Assembly (NCBI GenBank): GCA_036741355.1
Contig: DAINSK010000065.1
Coordinates: forward strand, 1 to 13,494
Direction of reading: 5' to 3'
Length of the DNA: 13,494 bases
Source of the DNA: JBBRGK01 sp036741355
Lineage (GTDB): Bacteria > Chloroflexota > Dehalococcoidia > CAUJGQ01
This document shows, in pieces, positions 1 to 5,288 of this stretch. The notes below the pieces were generated by a model. It did no database searches, was not told the origin of the DNA, and saw only the letters and a program-made list of their open reading frames with translations. The translations under genes and the position numbers were made by a program. The first letter of the stretch is position 1. The number at the start of each line of letters is the position of its first letter.

Positions 1-275
1 TGGCGCTCGGCACCTATTGGACGGTCTACCTGCTGCGTCGCACCAACGAGCCGCTCTTCATCGCCTGGGTCAACCAGAGCCTGGAGCCGAGCGTCCGCGC
101 GACCGTGCTTTCGCTCAACACCCAAATGGACGCGATGGGCCAGATCGCCGGCGGGCCGCTGTTGGGGATGGTCGCGAAGTTCGTTTCGGTGCGCGTCGCT
201 GTCGCGGCCGCCGGCCTCCTGCTCTCTCCGGCGCTACTGCTCTTTGCGCGCACCGTGCGGCGCAACAAGGTGTAG
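1..275 (+). CDS. MFS transporter, C-terminal fragment
   Basis: The reading frame is open from the window edge (first full codon at 3) to TAG at 273-275, giving 90 residues; the start lies outside. The segment EPSVRATVLSLNTQMDAMGQ followed by IAGGPLLG resembles the late cytoplasmic loop and helix start of major facilitator superfamily exporters. A final hydrophobic helix (VAVAAAGLLLSPALLLFA) and a basic tail (RTVRRNKV) follow. The protein would sit in the inner membrane and move a small molecule by secondary transport; the substrate cannot be told from this piece. It converges on the minus-strand cassette ending at 515 and looks like ordinary host DNA, marking the left border of the accessory region. 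The family call rests on C-terminal pattern only. Confidence 0.75.
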   Translation, partial: ALGTYWTVYLLRRTNEPLFIAWVNQSLEPSVRATVLSLNTQMDAMGQIAGGPLLGMVAKFVSVRVAVAAAGLLLSPALLLFARTVRRNKV

Positions 276-375
276 TTCGAACGTCTGCCTTCGTTCATCG
301 AATGCCGGCAATGCGCAGCCCACGTTTTGCGCGGTTTTACTATCCGTTTACTGGAGACCATCGGACAGGGTGTAA

Positions 376-486
376 ACAACCCTGCAGCAGTCCGCCAGCA
401 ACGGCCACAACGGTGGAAATGGCAACCAGGGTGGTCAGGGCCACGGTAACGGCGGCAATGGCAATGGGCATGGACACGGCCACTAA
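376..486 (+). pseudogene. Orphan Gly/Asn/His-rich C-terminal tail (possible gene remnant)
   Basis: After an in-frame TAA at 373-375 there is an open stretch ending at TAA 484-486 whose last 30 codons read as a Gly/Asn/His/Gln repeat (for example NGHNGGNGNQGGQGHGNG, ending GNGHGHGH). There is no ATG or GTG in this frame and no convincing ribosome-binding site. Such low-complexity tails are typical protein C-termini, for instance of secreted or DUF5667-type proteins. I read it as a remnant whose upstream part has been lost, or as a CTG-started micro-ORF. Low confidence: low-complexity DNA alone could produce it. Confidence 0.25.
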
Positions 487-514
487 ACAGCTTCCTTCGC
501 TCGCTTCCGAACGG

Positions 515-1018
515 CTATCGCCGTCGAGCGGCGCGTATGCGCCGCACCTGCGCCTGCGAGAGCGCGAAGCGCTCCGCCAGTCGGGCGCTGCCCCAACCTT
601 TGCTGGTCAGCGACCGAATTTGGCCGTTGCGCCGCCGCCGCGCCTGCTGTACCGGCGAGTGCCGGCGGTCGAAAATGCAGGCGGGCAGCGGACAGGCCAG
701 GCACGCCGGAGCAACGTGGCAGCCATCGTCTCGATATAACGTGTGTTCCGGCAGGCCGTCGACCGCCGGATCCCTGAGATCGGGCGGAGTGCCTGTCAAC
801 TCTTCGCCCGCGTCGGCTGCATCCCAGTCGAGCGGCGCCGTGTCGTCCGTCAACGGCCGATCAAGCCCCGTGCGCAGCGCCTCGCGTAGCCGCTGTAGCG
901 CCGAACGACTGCCGCCCCTGCCGAGCCGGTCGGCCTTCGGAGCCCTTTCGCGCCGCGGGCGCTCTTCCCGACCTTTCCGCTCGTCGGAACGGACGGACAC
1001 CGGTTGCGGGTCGGCCAT
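515..1018 (-). CDS. Cys4 / helix-turn-helix protein, last gene of the terminase cassette
   Basis: A 167-residue protein ending at TAG 517-515. Two start codons are in frame, ATG 1033 and ATG 1018. The bases just after the first form GGAGG, 8 nt before the second, so I prefer 1018. The N-terminal half is Arg/Glu-rich and probably disordered. Residues about 99-117 hold GCHVAPACLACPLPACIF, with Cys at 100, 106, 109 and 114, a likely zinc-binding knuckle. The C-terminus (about 132-167) reads as a helix-turn-helix: SKGWGSARLAERFALSQAQV and a basic end. It is probably a DNA-binding protein. I recall this CxxxxxCxxCPLPxC plus HTH layout in phage-like loci of Chloroflexi and others, but no function is established to my knowledge. 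It starts 27 nt after the terminase stop and is probably in the same operon; it may be a regulator or DNA-recognition partner of the terminase. Confidence 0.75.
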   Translation of the reverse strand: MADPQPVSVRSDERKGREERPRRERAPKADRLGRGGSRSALQRLREALRTGLDRPLTDDTAPLDWDAADAGEELTGTPPDLRDPAVDGLPEHTLYRDDGCHVAPACLACPLPACIFDRRHSPVQQARRRRNGQIRSLTSKGWGSARLAERFALSQAQVRRIRAARRR

Positions 1019-1045
1019 CTGGCGTGCCTCCATCGGAGCGGTCAG

Positions 1046-2530
1046 TTATTCCGGTTGCGGCCGCCTGCCGGTCGCCGTCAGCGGCGCAACGGCAGCGCCG
1101 GCTTCAACGGCAAGCGCCAGGCTCATCAGATAGTCGTCGTGACCCTCCACCGGGTCCACGTCGAACGCCAGCGTGCGGTTGGGCCGGTAGACGGCGCGGG
1201 CGCGTTCGATCTGGAAGCGGGCCGCGCGGTATTCGGGCGAGCCGTCCGCCGCGTAGAAACGGAGCCGCCCAGCGGAAGCCGCGGCCTGCAGGGCGAAGCC
1301 GAGGTATGATTTGCGTTCCTGGCTGAGGCGCAGCCGCACGACCTCCGGCCCGCCCGGCAGCGACGCCAGCGAAGCCGCCAGACCCTCGCCGACGCCGGTC
1401 GCATCGACGACCAGCCGTCGCAGCCGCCAGCGGTCACGCACCAGCCCCGCGAGGGCGCCCGCCAGCTCGGCATGGCCGGCGCCCTGCCACGCATAGTGGC
1501 ACACGACCTCGAGCGATGGTTCCATCACCAGCGAACGGACAGGAGCAGGAACTACGCGGGCCACCGTCAGCACGGTGCTGTCGGCGTCGCGGCGTGTGTT
1601 TTGCAACGCCTCGCCGCCGACGTCGAGCCCACCGACGTACACGGTCGCGGGGTCTTCGCCCGACGGCCGGCCGGTCAACCGGCGATGGGAGCCCTGGAGC
1701 AACTCGAGCGCCGCGGGCGAAAAGAGCCGCCCGGCGCCGGCGATCGTGCGCAGCAGGTACTGCGTTTGGAAGATCGGGTGTTCTTCGCCCAGCCGCTCGC
1801 GCTCCGCCTCCACGTAGCGCCCGTAGCTCTGGCTGTGAGCGGCCACAACCTCCCAATCTGCCTCAAAGTGCCGCCGGATCCCGTCGCGCCGCTCGAGCGC
1901 TATGTGATGCTCGCGCGCCTGGGCAAGGAGGCAGGTTTCGTCCCACGCGGTGCCGTAGTACACCGTTGTCGCATTGGTGGTTGCGGCCATCGGCCGGAAC
2001 TCGCGGTCGAATTTGTCCGGGTCGACGTCCTGCGCTTCGTCTACTTCCAGCAGCGTGTGCGCCGTGTGGCCCACGACATGGGCGCCCGGCTCTGCGGAGA
2101 GAAACCGCTGTCGGGCCCGTCCCAGCCGAACGCTATTGCCGCCCTCGATGGCGGCGAGCCGCGATCTTCGGTCGAGTCCGGTCGCGCTCAACCGCTGCCA
2201 GAGCCGCCGCAGGCTGATGCGGCACTGTGGCTCGAACGTGGGGGCGCACTTGACCGCATCGACGGCGCGCCGGTGGTTGGCGAGCAGGACCGTCAGTTCG
2301 ATCTGCGCCGAAAGCTCGTTCTTGCCTCCCTGGCGGGCGACCAGGACCGAGAAGCTGCGGCCTTCGCCCGCGAGCACGCTGCGGACGACCGCGCGGGCGA
2401 TCTCCCGTTGGTAGGGACGCAGCGCCGGAATCGCGGGTGGCGTGGATCGAGGCGATAACAAACCCTGGGACATATGCGGCGTCACCCGAGAATCCCCAAA
2501 TCGGGCAGTGCTCGCAGCACCGCCCGTCAT
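1046..2530 (-). CDS. Phage terminase large subunit-like ATPase/nuclease (TerL)
   Basis: A 494-residue protein with the two-domain plan of large terminases, which in phages drive DNA into capsids and cut it. In the ATPase half, RPYQREIARAV (38-48) precedes a terminase-type Walker A, ARQGGKNE (65-72). Walker B is LLEVDEAQ (160-167), and YYGTAW (191-196) fits the coupling motif. The RNase H-fold nuclease half shows GGLDVGGE (Asp303), VVDATG (Asp376) and GHDDYLMS (Asp465/466). All expected acidic residues appear present, so the protein may be active. The ATG at 2530 overlaps the preceding stop (ATGA), suggesting translational coupling; an internal ATG at 2473 is an alternative, and neither has a strong ribosome-binding site. 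No portal, protease, capsid or tail gene lies nearby. Family call is firm; biological role is open. Confidence 0.88.
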   Translation of the reverse strand: MTGGAASTARFGDSRVTPHMSQGLLSPRSTPPAIPALRPYQREIARAVVRSVLAGEGRSFSVLVARQGGKNELSAQIELTVLLANHRRAVDAVKCAPTFEPQCRISLRRLWQRLSATGLDRRSRLAAIEGGNSVRLGRARQRFLSAEPGAHVVGHTAHTLLEVDEAQDVDPDKFDREFRPMAATTNATTVYYGTAWDETCLLAQAREHHIALERRDGIRRHFEADWEVVAAHSQSYGRYVEAERERLGEEHPIFQTQYLLRTIAGAGRLFSPAALELLQGSHRRLTGRPSGEDPATVYVGGLDVGGEALQNTRRDADSTVLTVARVVPAPVRSLVMEPSLEVVCHYAWQGAGHAELAGALAGLVRDRWRLRRLVVDATGVGEGLAASLASLPGGPEVVRLRLSQERKSYLGFALQAAASAGRLRFYAADGSPEYRAARFQIERARAVYRPNRTLAFDVDPVEGHDDYLMSLALAVEAGAAVAPLTATGRRPQPE

Positions 2531-2802
2531 ATGTGGAAGATGTGCAGGACCAGCTGCGTCACCACCGCGCCCGCGACGAGAAAGAGCAGCCCGTTCAGGC
2601 GGCCCTTTACCTCGACGAGGTCGGATTCGAGCGTCTTGAGACGCTGCTCAACGGAAGCGCGAAAGGCGGCGGTACCCGCGGCAGCAGTAGCCGCCCGCCG
2701 AACAGAGCCAGATTCGACCGCCCGCGCCAGCAGGCCGTCTACCTGGAACGGCGAACGAGGCTCTTTGCGCCAACGCAAGCGCCGCGTTCGTTGACCAAAC
2801 AT
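2527..2802 (-). CDS. XhlA-like small coiled-coil membrane protein
   Basis: A 91-residue protein. Starting at ATG 2802 places a perfect GGAGG 5 nt upstream; the GTG at 2817, which would overlap the preceding stop, has no such site. The N-terminus is basic (MFGQRTRRLRWRKEP). Residues about 52-72 form an amphipathic coiled coil (VEQRLKTLESDLVEVKGRLN), followed by one C-terminal transmembrane helix (GLLFLVAGAVVTQLVLHIF). This coiled-coil plus tail-anchor order matches the haemolysin XhlA-like family of phage lysis or holin-accessory proteins. It probably sits in the cytoplasmic membrane with its N-terminus inside. The stop overlaps the terminase start. Sequence of this class is simple, so a non-lysis membrane-anchor role is equally possible. 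Confidence 0.72.
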   Translation of the reverse strand: MFGQRTRRLRWRKEPRSPFQVDGLLARAVESGSVRRAATAAAGTAAFRASVEQRLKTLESDLVEVKGRLNGLLFLVAGAVVTQLVLHIFHI

Positions 2803-2813
2803 AGATACCTCCG

Positions 2814-3278
2814 TCACAGCTCAGTGCCGGCGCCCGCCTCGGCGATCAGCGCCACGATGCCGCCCAGTTCCGCATAGATGCGATCCAACACTTCATTGCT
2901 ATCGTCGGTGGTGAGCTTCCCGGCGGCGCCGACAGCTCGAACCAGGAGCTCAATGGAGCGAACGGCGAGGGCGAAATCTTCCGGATGCTCGCTCAACAGC
3001 CTTCGAAGCCGCAGTCGCAGCACCGCGATCTCCTGATCGATACCGCGCACGGATGCCGCCTCGACGAGATGCCGGCGATCCGCCGCATCCAGGGCCTCGG
3101 CATAAAAGCCCGTGCCTGACCGCCGGCGTCTACCGTCCCCGGATCGGCGGGTTGGCCGGCGTTCGCTGTGGACGCTGCCGGCGCGTGGGGCTGAACCACG
3201 AGGCACGGACCGCCCGCCGCGCTCGCCGTCGCCGGCCGATTGTTCCTGGGTTTCATCGGATTCGGGGGCTTCCGTCAT
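2814..3278 (-). CDS. Small charged helical protein, first gene of the terminase cassette (possible small-terminase analogue)
   Basis: A 154-residue protein from ATG 3278 with GGAGG 7 nt upstream. The first ~50 residues are acidic then Arg-rich and probably disordered. RRRRSGTGFYAEALDAADRR (about 52-71) leads into predicted helices (GIDQEIAVLRLRLRRLLSEH and SIELLVRAVGAAGKL). I recall proteins with a basic GFY motif followed by a D-E-I-x-x-L-R helix directly upstream of stand-alone terminases in Chloroflexi. Position and a basic N-terminal region would suit a DNA-recognition (small terminase) role, but I see no clear helix-turn-helix, so this stays an inference. It is the first gene behind the SOS-type promoter, and its stop lies 11 nt before the preferred XhlA-like ATG. 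Confidence 0.68.
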   Translation of the reverse strand: MTEAPESDETQEQSAGDGERGGRSVPRGSAPRAGSVHSERRPTRRSGDGRRRRSGTGFYAEALDAADRRHLVEAASVRGIDQEIAVLRLRLRRLLSEHPEDFALAVRSIELLVRAVGAAGKLTTDDSNEVLDRIYAELGGIVALIAEAGAGTEL

Positions 3279-3304
3279 CGCAGCGCCTCCGCTGGGGTTG
3301 GCTC

Positions 3305-3334
3305 AATCTAGAACGTATGTTCGTATTGCGTCAA
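3305..3334 (-). promoter_or_regulatory. Sigma-70 type promoter of the terminase cassette
   Basis: Read on the minus strand, TTGACG (3334-3329) and TAGATT (3310-3305) are separated by 18 bp. This gives 5/6 and 4/6 matches to consensus. Transcription would begin near 3298, about 20 nt before ATG 3278, leaving a short leader that contains the GGAGG site. The spacer holds the LexA-type palindrome listed separately. Confidence 0.5.
3310..3323 (-). promoter_or_regulatory. Putative LexA/SOS box (CGAAC-N4-GTTC type)
   Basis: The minus strand reads CGAACATACGTTCT, matching 13 of 14 positions of the Gram-positive DinR/LexA consensus CGAACRNRYGTTYG. It fills most of the spacer and touches the -10 of the only good promoter upstream of the cassette, which is where a repressor operator should be. 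Expected behaviour is repression by LexA and release on DNA damage. The match is seen directly; the use of this consensus by this organism is inferred. Confidence 0.55.
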
Positions 3335-3644
3335 CCTGCGATGCGCGAACGGCATTGATCAAGCGACATGTCGGGCTGCCAGTACCGGGAGAACTGGGGA
3401 TACTTCCGTGCCGTGCGGGATGCCGGCCGGGCGATTCATAACGCATTTTACCGGTCGGCCGCTATAATCGTGCTATATTCACGGCTGTCAACTTGACAAT
3501 AGGATATATCCCTTATATCTAGTCGCTAATTCTTCACTATATCGTAACCGTTATGGTATTGCAGTAATCGTACGCTGGGGTGAGGATTGTAGCGGCCCCT
3601 CCACGCCGGCCGCGTGGCCGCAATACTCCTCCTGAGGCATCGTT
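3335..3644. other. AT-rich intergenic patch with palindromes and plus-strand promoter-like elements
   Basis: This stretch has no convincing ORF. From about 3435 to 3565 it is markedly richer in A+T than the rest of the window. It contains a perfect TATAAT at 3463-3468 with no good -35. The 13-bp palindrome TGTCAACTTGACA (3486-3498) puts a TTGACA on each strand. GGATATATCC (3502-3511) is a perfect 10-bp palindrome. TTGACA 3493-3498 with TATATC 3514-3519 (spacer 15) or TATCTA 3516-3521 (spacer 17) is a second, weaker plus-strand promoter candidate. It may drive the small ORF at 3645 or an untranslated RNA, or be a repressor site. No attachment-site pair was recognised. Confidence 0.4.
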
Positions 3645-3815
3645 ATGACATTGCTCGGGGATCGTCCGCCGTTGCGCTGCCGGTTGGGGATGCACCGCTG
3701 GCTGGCGCTGTCGTTGAGCCTGACGGGGGCCCGCGCCAGGAACGGCATCAGCTTCTGCCGCGACTGTCCCGCGCTAAAGCGCCCTCTGGCACCTAACCCC
3801 CAGCCCCTTCCCTAA
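3645..3815 (+). CDS. Possible small CxxxxH…CxxC zinc-binding protein (56 aa)
   Basis: The ATG at 3645 has GAGG 7 nt upstream. The protein contains LRCRLGMHRW (residues 10-19) and FCRDCPALKR (37-46). The CRLGxHRW…CxxC layout resembles short zinc-ribbon proteins common in Actinobacteria and Chloroflexi, which begin the same way and end with CxxCG. Cys12, His17, Cys38 and Cys41 would be the ligands. The last residues (APNPQPLPK) and the stop codon are encoded by the palindromic repeat starting at 3791, so the original C-terminus may have been replaced when that repeat arrived. The usual Gly after CxxC is missing and the middle (LALSLSLTGAR) is unusual, so this may be a decaying copy. Moderate to low confidence. 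Confidence 0.42.
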   Translation: MTLLGDRPPLRCRLGMHRWLALSLSLTGARARNGISFCRDCPALKRPLAPNPQPLP

Positions 3816-3970
3816 GAGGGAAGGGGAGCTTGGGCACGAAAGTCTTTGCTGAAAAAGGTCCCGGAGGGGCGTGTTCTCAGGCGCCCGGCTGCGCGCCGCT
3901 TCAACCCAGCCCGAATCATGCTTCCAACAATCGTCCCTTCCCTGTCAGAGAAGGGAGACGAGGGTTAGGC
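3791..3970. repeat. About 180-bp palindromic repeat element (two inverted units)
   Basis: The left unit starts CCTAACCCCC (3792) and holds a perfect 10-bp stem, CCCCTTCCCT (3804-3813) with AGGGAAGGGG (3817-3826), loop AAG, followed by GAGCTTGGGC. The right unit is its inverted, diverged copy: CCCTTCCCT near 3934, GAAGGGAG near 3948 and GGGTTAGG at 3962-3969. The ends are therefore terminal inverted repeats. The unit shares its stem plus GAGCTTG tail with the cluster at 13283-13410. It separates the small ORF from the restriction gene stop at 3978 and resembles REP/BIME or MITE elements. No transposase gene is present. Confidence 0.65.
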
Positions 3971-3977
3971 GCGCCAT

Positions 3978-4403
3978 CTACAACTGTCCCCGGTTCGCCA
4001 ATGCCACGAATGTCTCGAGCGAGACGATCTTGACGAGATCACCGAAGCGCAGATGCTCGGCGAGACCGCCTCCCGTATAGAATTCACGCAGCTTCCAGCC
4101 GGATCCACCCAGCACCAGGTATGCCTGCGCATAGCGGCCGCCGCTGTCGCGGATCGCGTCGGCGAGGCACATCGCCTCGAACGGCACCTTCTGCTCGGCC
4201 GTCCCCGTGACCTGTTGCCACTTCACCGAGATCAGGTACGCCTTGGTGGTTCGGTCTTCGGCGACGAAATCGACCAGGTGCTTGCCGCCGCCCATGCGGG
4301 AGCCGATGTGAACCTGGCGGCTGCTCAGATAGCCGCCCCCACGGAGGGCGGGCAGGATCATCTGCTCCATAATGCCGCCGGTGCGCGTATCGCGTGCAAC
4401 CAC
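3978..4403 (-). CDS. Type II restriction endonuclease, PD-(D/E)XK-like
   Basis: The protein is 141 residues from GTG 4403 to TAG 3980-3978. The segment before the first ATG (4370), VVARDTRTGG, looks like the conserved N-terminus of relatives, so I prefer the GTG, 4 nt after the methyltransferase stop. The core HLVDFVAED (42-50), YLISVKWQQ (56-64) and GTAEQKVPFE (67-76) fits the nuclease fold. Asp45 and Lys61 match the PD…xxK pattern, but Ser59 stands where an acidic residue is usual, so the second acid may be supplied elsewhere (Glu70 or Glu76). AYLVLGGSGWKLREFY and a C-terminal LETFVALANRG are also typical of this small restriction-enzyme family as I remember it. It would cut unmodified DNA at the site protected by its partner. 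The DNA site is not predictable from sequence alone. Confidence 0.78.
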   Translation of the reverse strand: MVARDTRTGGIMEQMILPALRGGGYLSSRQVHIGSRMGGGKHLVDFVAEDRTTKAYLISVKWQQVTGTAEQKVPFEAMCLADAIRDSGGRYAQAYLVLGGSGWKLREFYTGGGLAEHLRFGDLVKIVSLETFVALANRGQL

Positions 4404-4407
4404 TCCG

Positions 4408-5181
4408 CTACAGCCCCTTTGTCGCCAGAACCTCGCGCGCGGGGGTTCGGTCTCCGGTACAGCTAATCTTCCGCGGCGCGTCCAGGTAGGTGAGCGCATA
4501 CCCGAGCCCGTTATACAGGTCCACGATCCTGTCGGTCGCCTGATTGGAAAGCACCACGGGCCCCGGATGTCGGGCGAGCCATTCCGCGAGCCGCACCTGG
4601 TCATCCCAGCCAAAGTCTTCTTTTGCGTACCGCGTGAATTCCACGTCGTACGGGGGGTCGGCGTACACGAAGTCGTCGGGTTCCAGGAGGAGCCATTCGA
4701 AGTCGCCGGTCGTGAACTGCCATTCCGCAAAAGCGGCGCGGTAGGCAGCAAAGTCGCTCACGTAGTTGATCCGCTTGTGCATGCCGAAAGGGACGTTGAA
4801 CTGACCTTTGCGGTTGAACCGGCAGAGGCCGTTGTATCCGGTACGATTCAGGTAATAAAACAGCTCGGCGCCTTCAGCGCTCTCGGCAGCGCCCGCCGCG
4901 ACCATTTGATTGAAACGGGCGCGGTGCTCGTAGAAGAGCTCCCTCTCATTGAGCATCGGCAGCTTCGCGCGCAGGCCGAACTTAAGCTGGGCGTAGAAGT
5001 TGATGGCATGGGGGTTGATGTCGTTGAGCAGAGCCCGTTCCGGCGACAGCCCCATGGTAACGGCGAGTCCGCCGCAGAGCGGCTCGACGAGGCGCTCCTT
5101 GTGGTGGGGCGCCCACAACGGCCGGAGGTAGGGGAGCAGCCAGCGTTTGCCGCCGGCCCACTTCAGCGGCGGCCGCAGCAT
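4408..5181 (-). CDS. D12-class N6-adenine DNA methyltransferase (Dam/DpnM-like)
   Basis: The protein is 257 residues from ATG 5181. An in-frame GTG at 5226 would add 15 residues without motifs; ATG 5181 places PPLKWAGGK (4-12) near the N-terminus as in Dam relatives, though its ribosome-binding site is poor. Motif I is KWAGGK; LVEPLCGGLAV (31-41) and LLNDINP (51-57) belong to the S-adenosylmethionine fold. YYLNRTGYNGLCRFN (109-123) is a Dam-family hallmark, and DPPY (175-178) is catalytic motif IV. It methylates adenine N6 in a short site, protecting DNA from the endonuclease encoded 4 nt downstream. Dam relatives often recognise GATC, but also others such as GATATC, so specificity is left open. 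No controller-protein gene is present. Confidence 0.9.
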   Translation of the reverse strand: MLRPPLKWAGGKRWLLPYLRPLWAPHHKERLVEPLCGGLAVTMGLSPERALLNDINPHAINFYAQLKFGLRAKLPMLNERELFYEHRARFNQMVAAGAAESAEGAELFYYLNRTGYNGLCRFNRKGQFNVPFGMHKRINYVSDFAAYRAAFAEWQFTTGDFEWLLLEPDDFVYADPPYDVEFTRYAKEDFGWDDQVRLAEWLARHPGPVVLSNQATDRIVDLYNGLGYALTYLDAPRKISCTGDRTPAREVLATKGL

Positions 5182-5288
5182 CCCTGCCGAGTCCGCAACC
5201 ACCCCGCCCCGGTTTGCAACGATCACCGCGCCCCCCGGCGACGGCGCGTCGCCGTCAAGTCAATTGTGCGGGAATCGGGGCCGGGCGG

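Noticed and set aside
17..739. 240-codon plus-strand ORF at the left edge
   Set aside because: Another frame gives a clear MFS C-terminus over 3-275, and the minus strand gives the Cys4-HTH gene over 515-739.
1472..2458. 328-codon plus-strand ORF
   Set aside because: It lies entirely opposite the terminase gene, has no recognisable domain, and reflects the high G+C codon structure of the real gene.
3551..3748. 65-codon minus-strand ORF
   Set aside because: It has no ribosome-binding site or domain and is opposite the better supported small zinc-type ORF.
4404..4751. N-terminal extension of the endonuclease ORF
   Set aside because: This part is an out-of-frame translation of the methyltransferase gene with no nuclease character.
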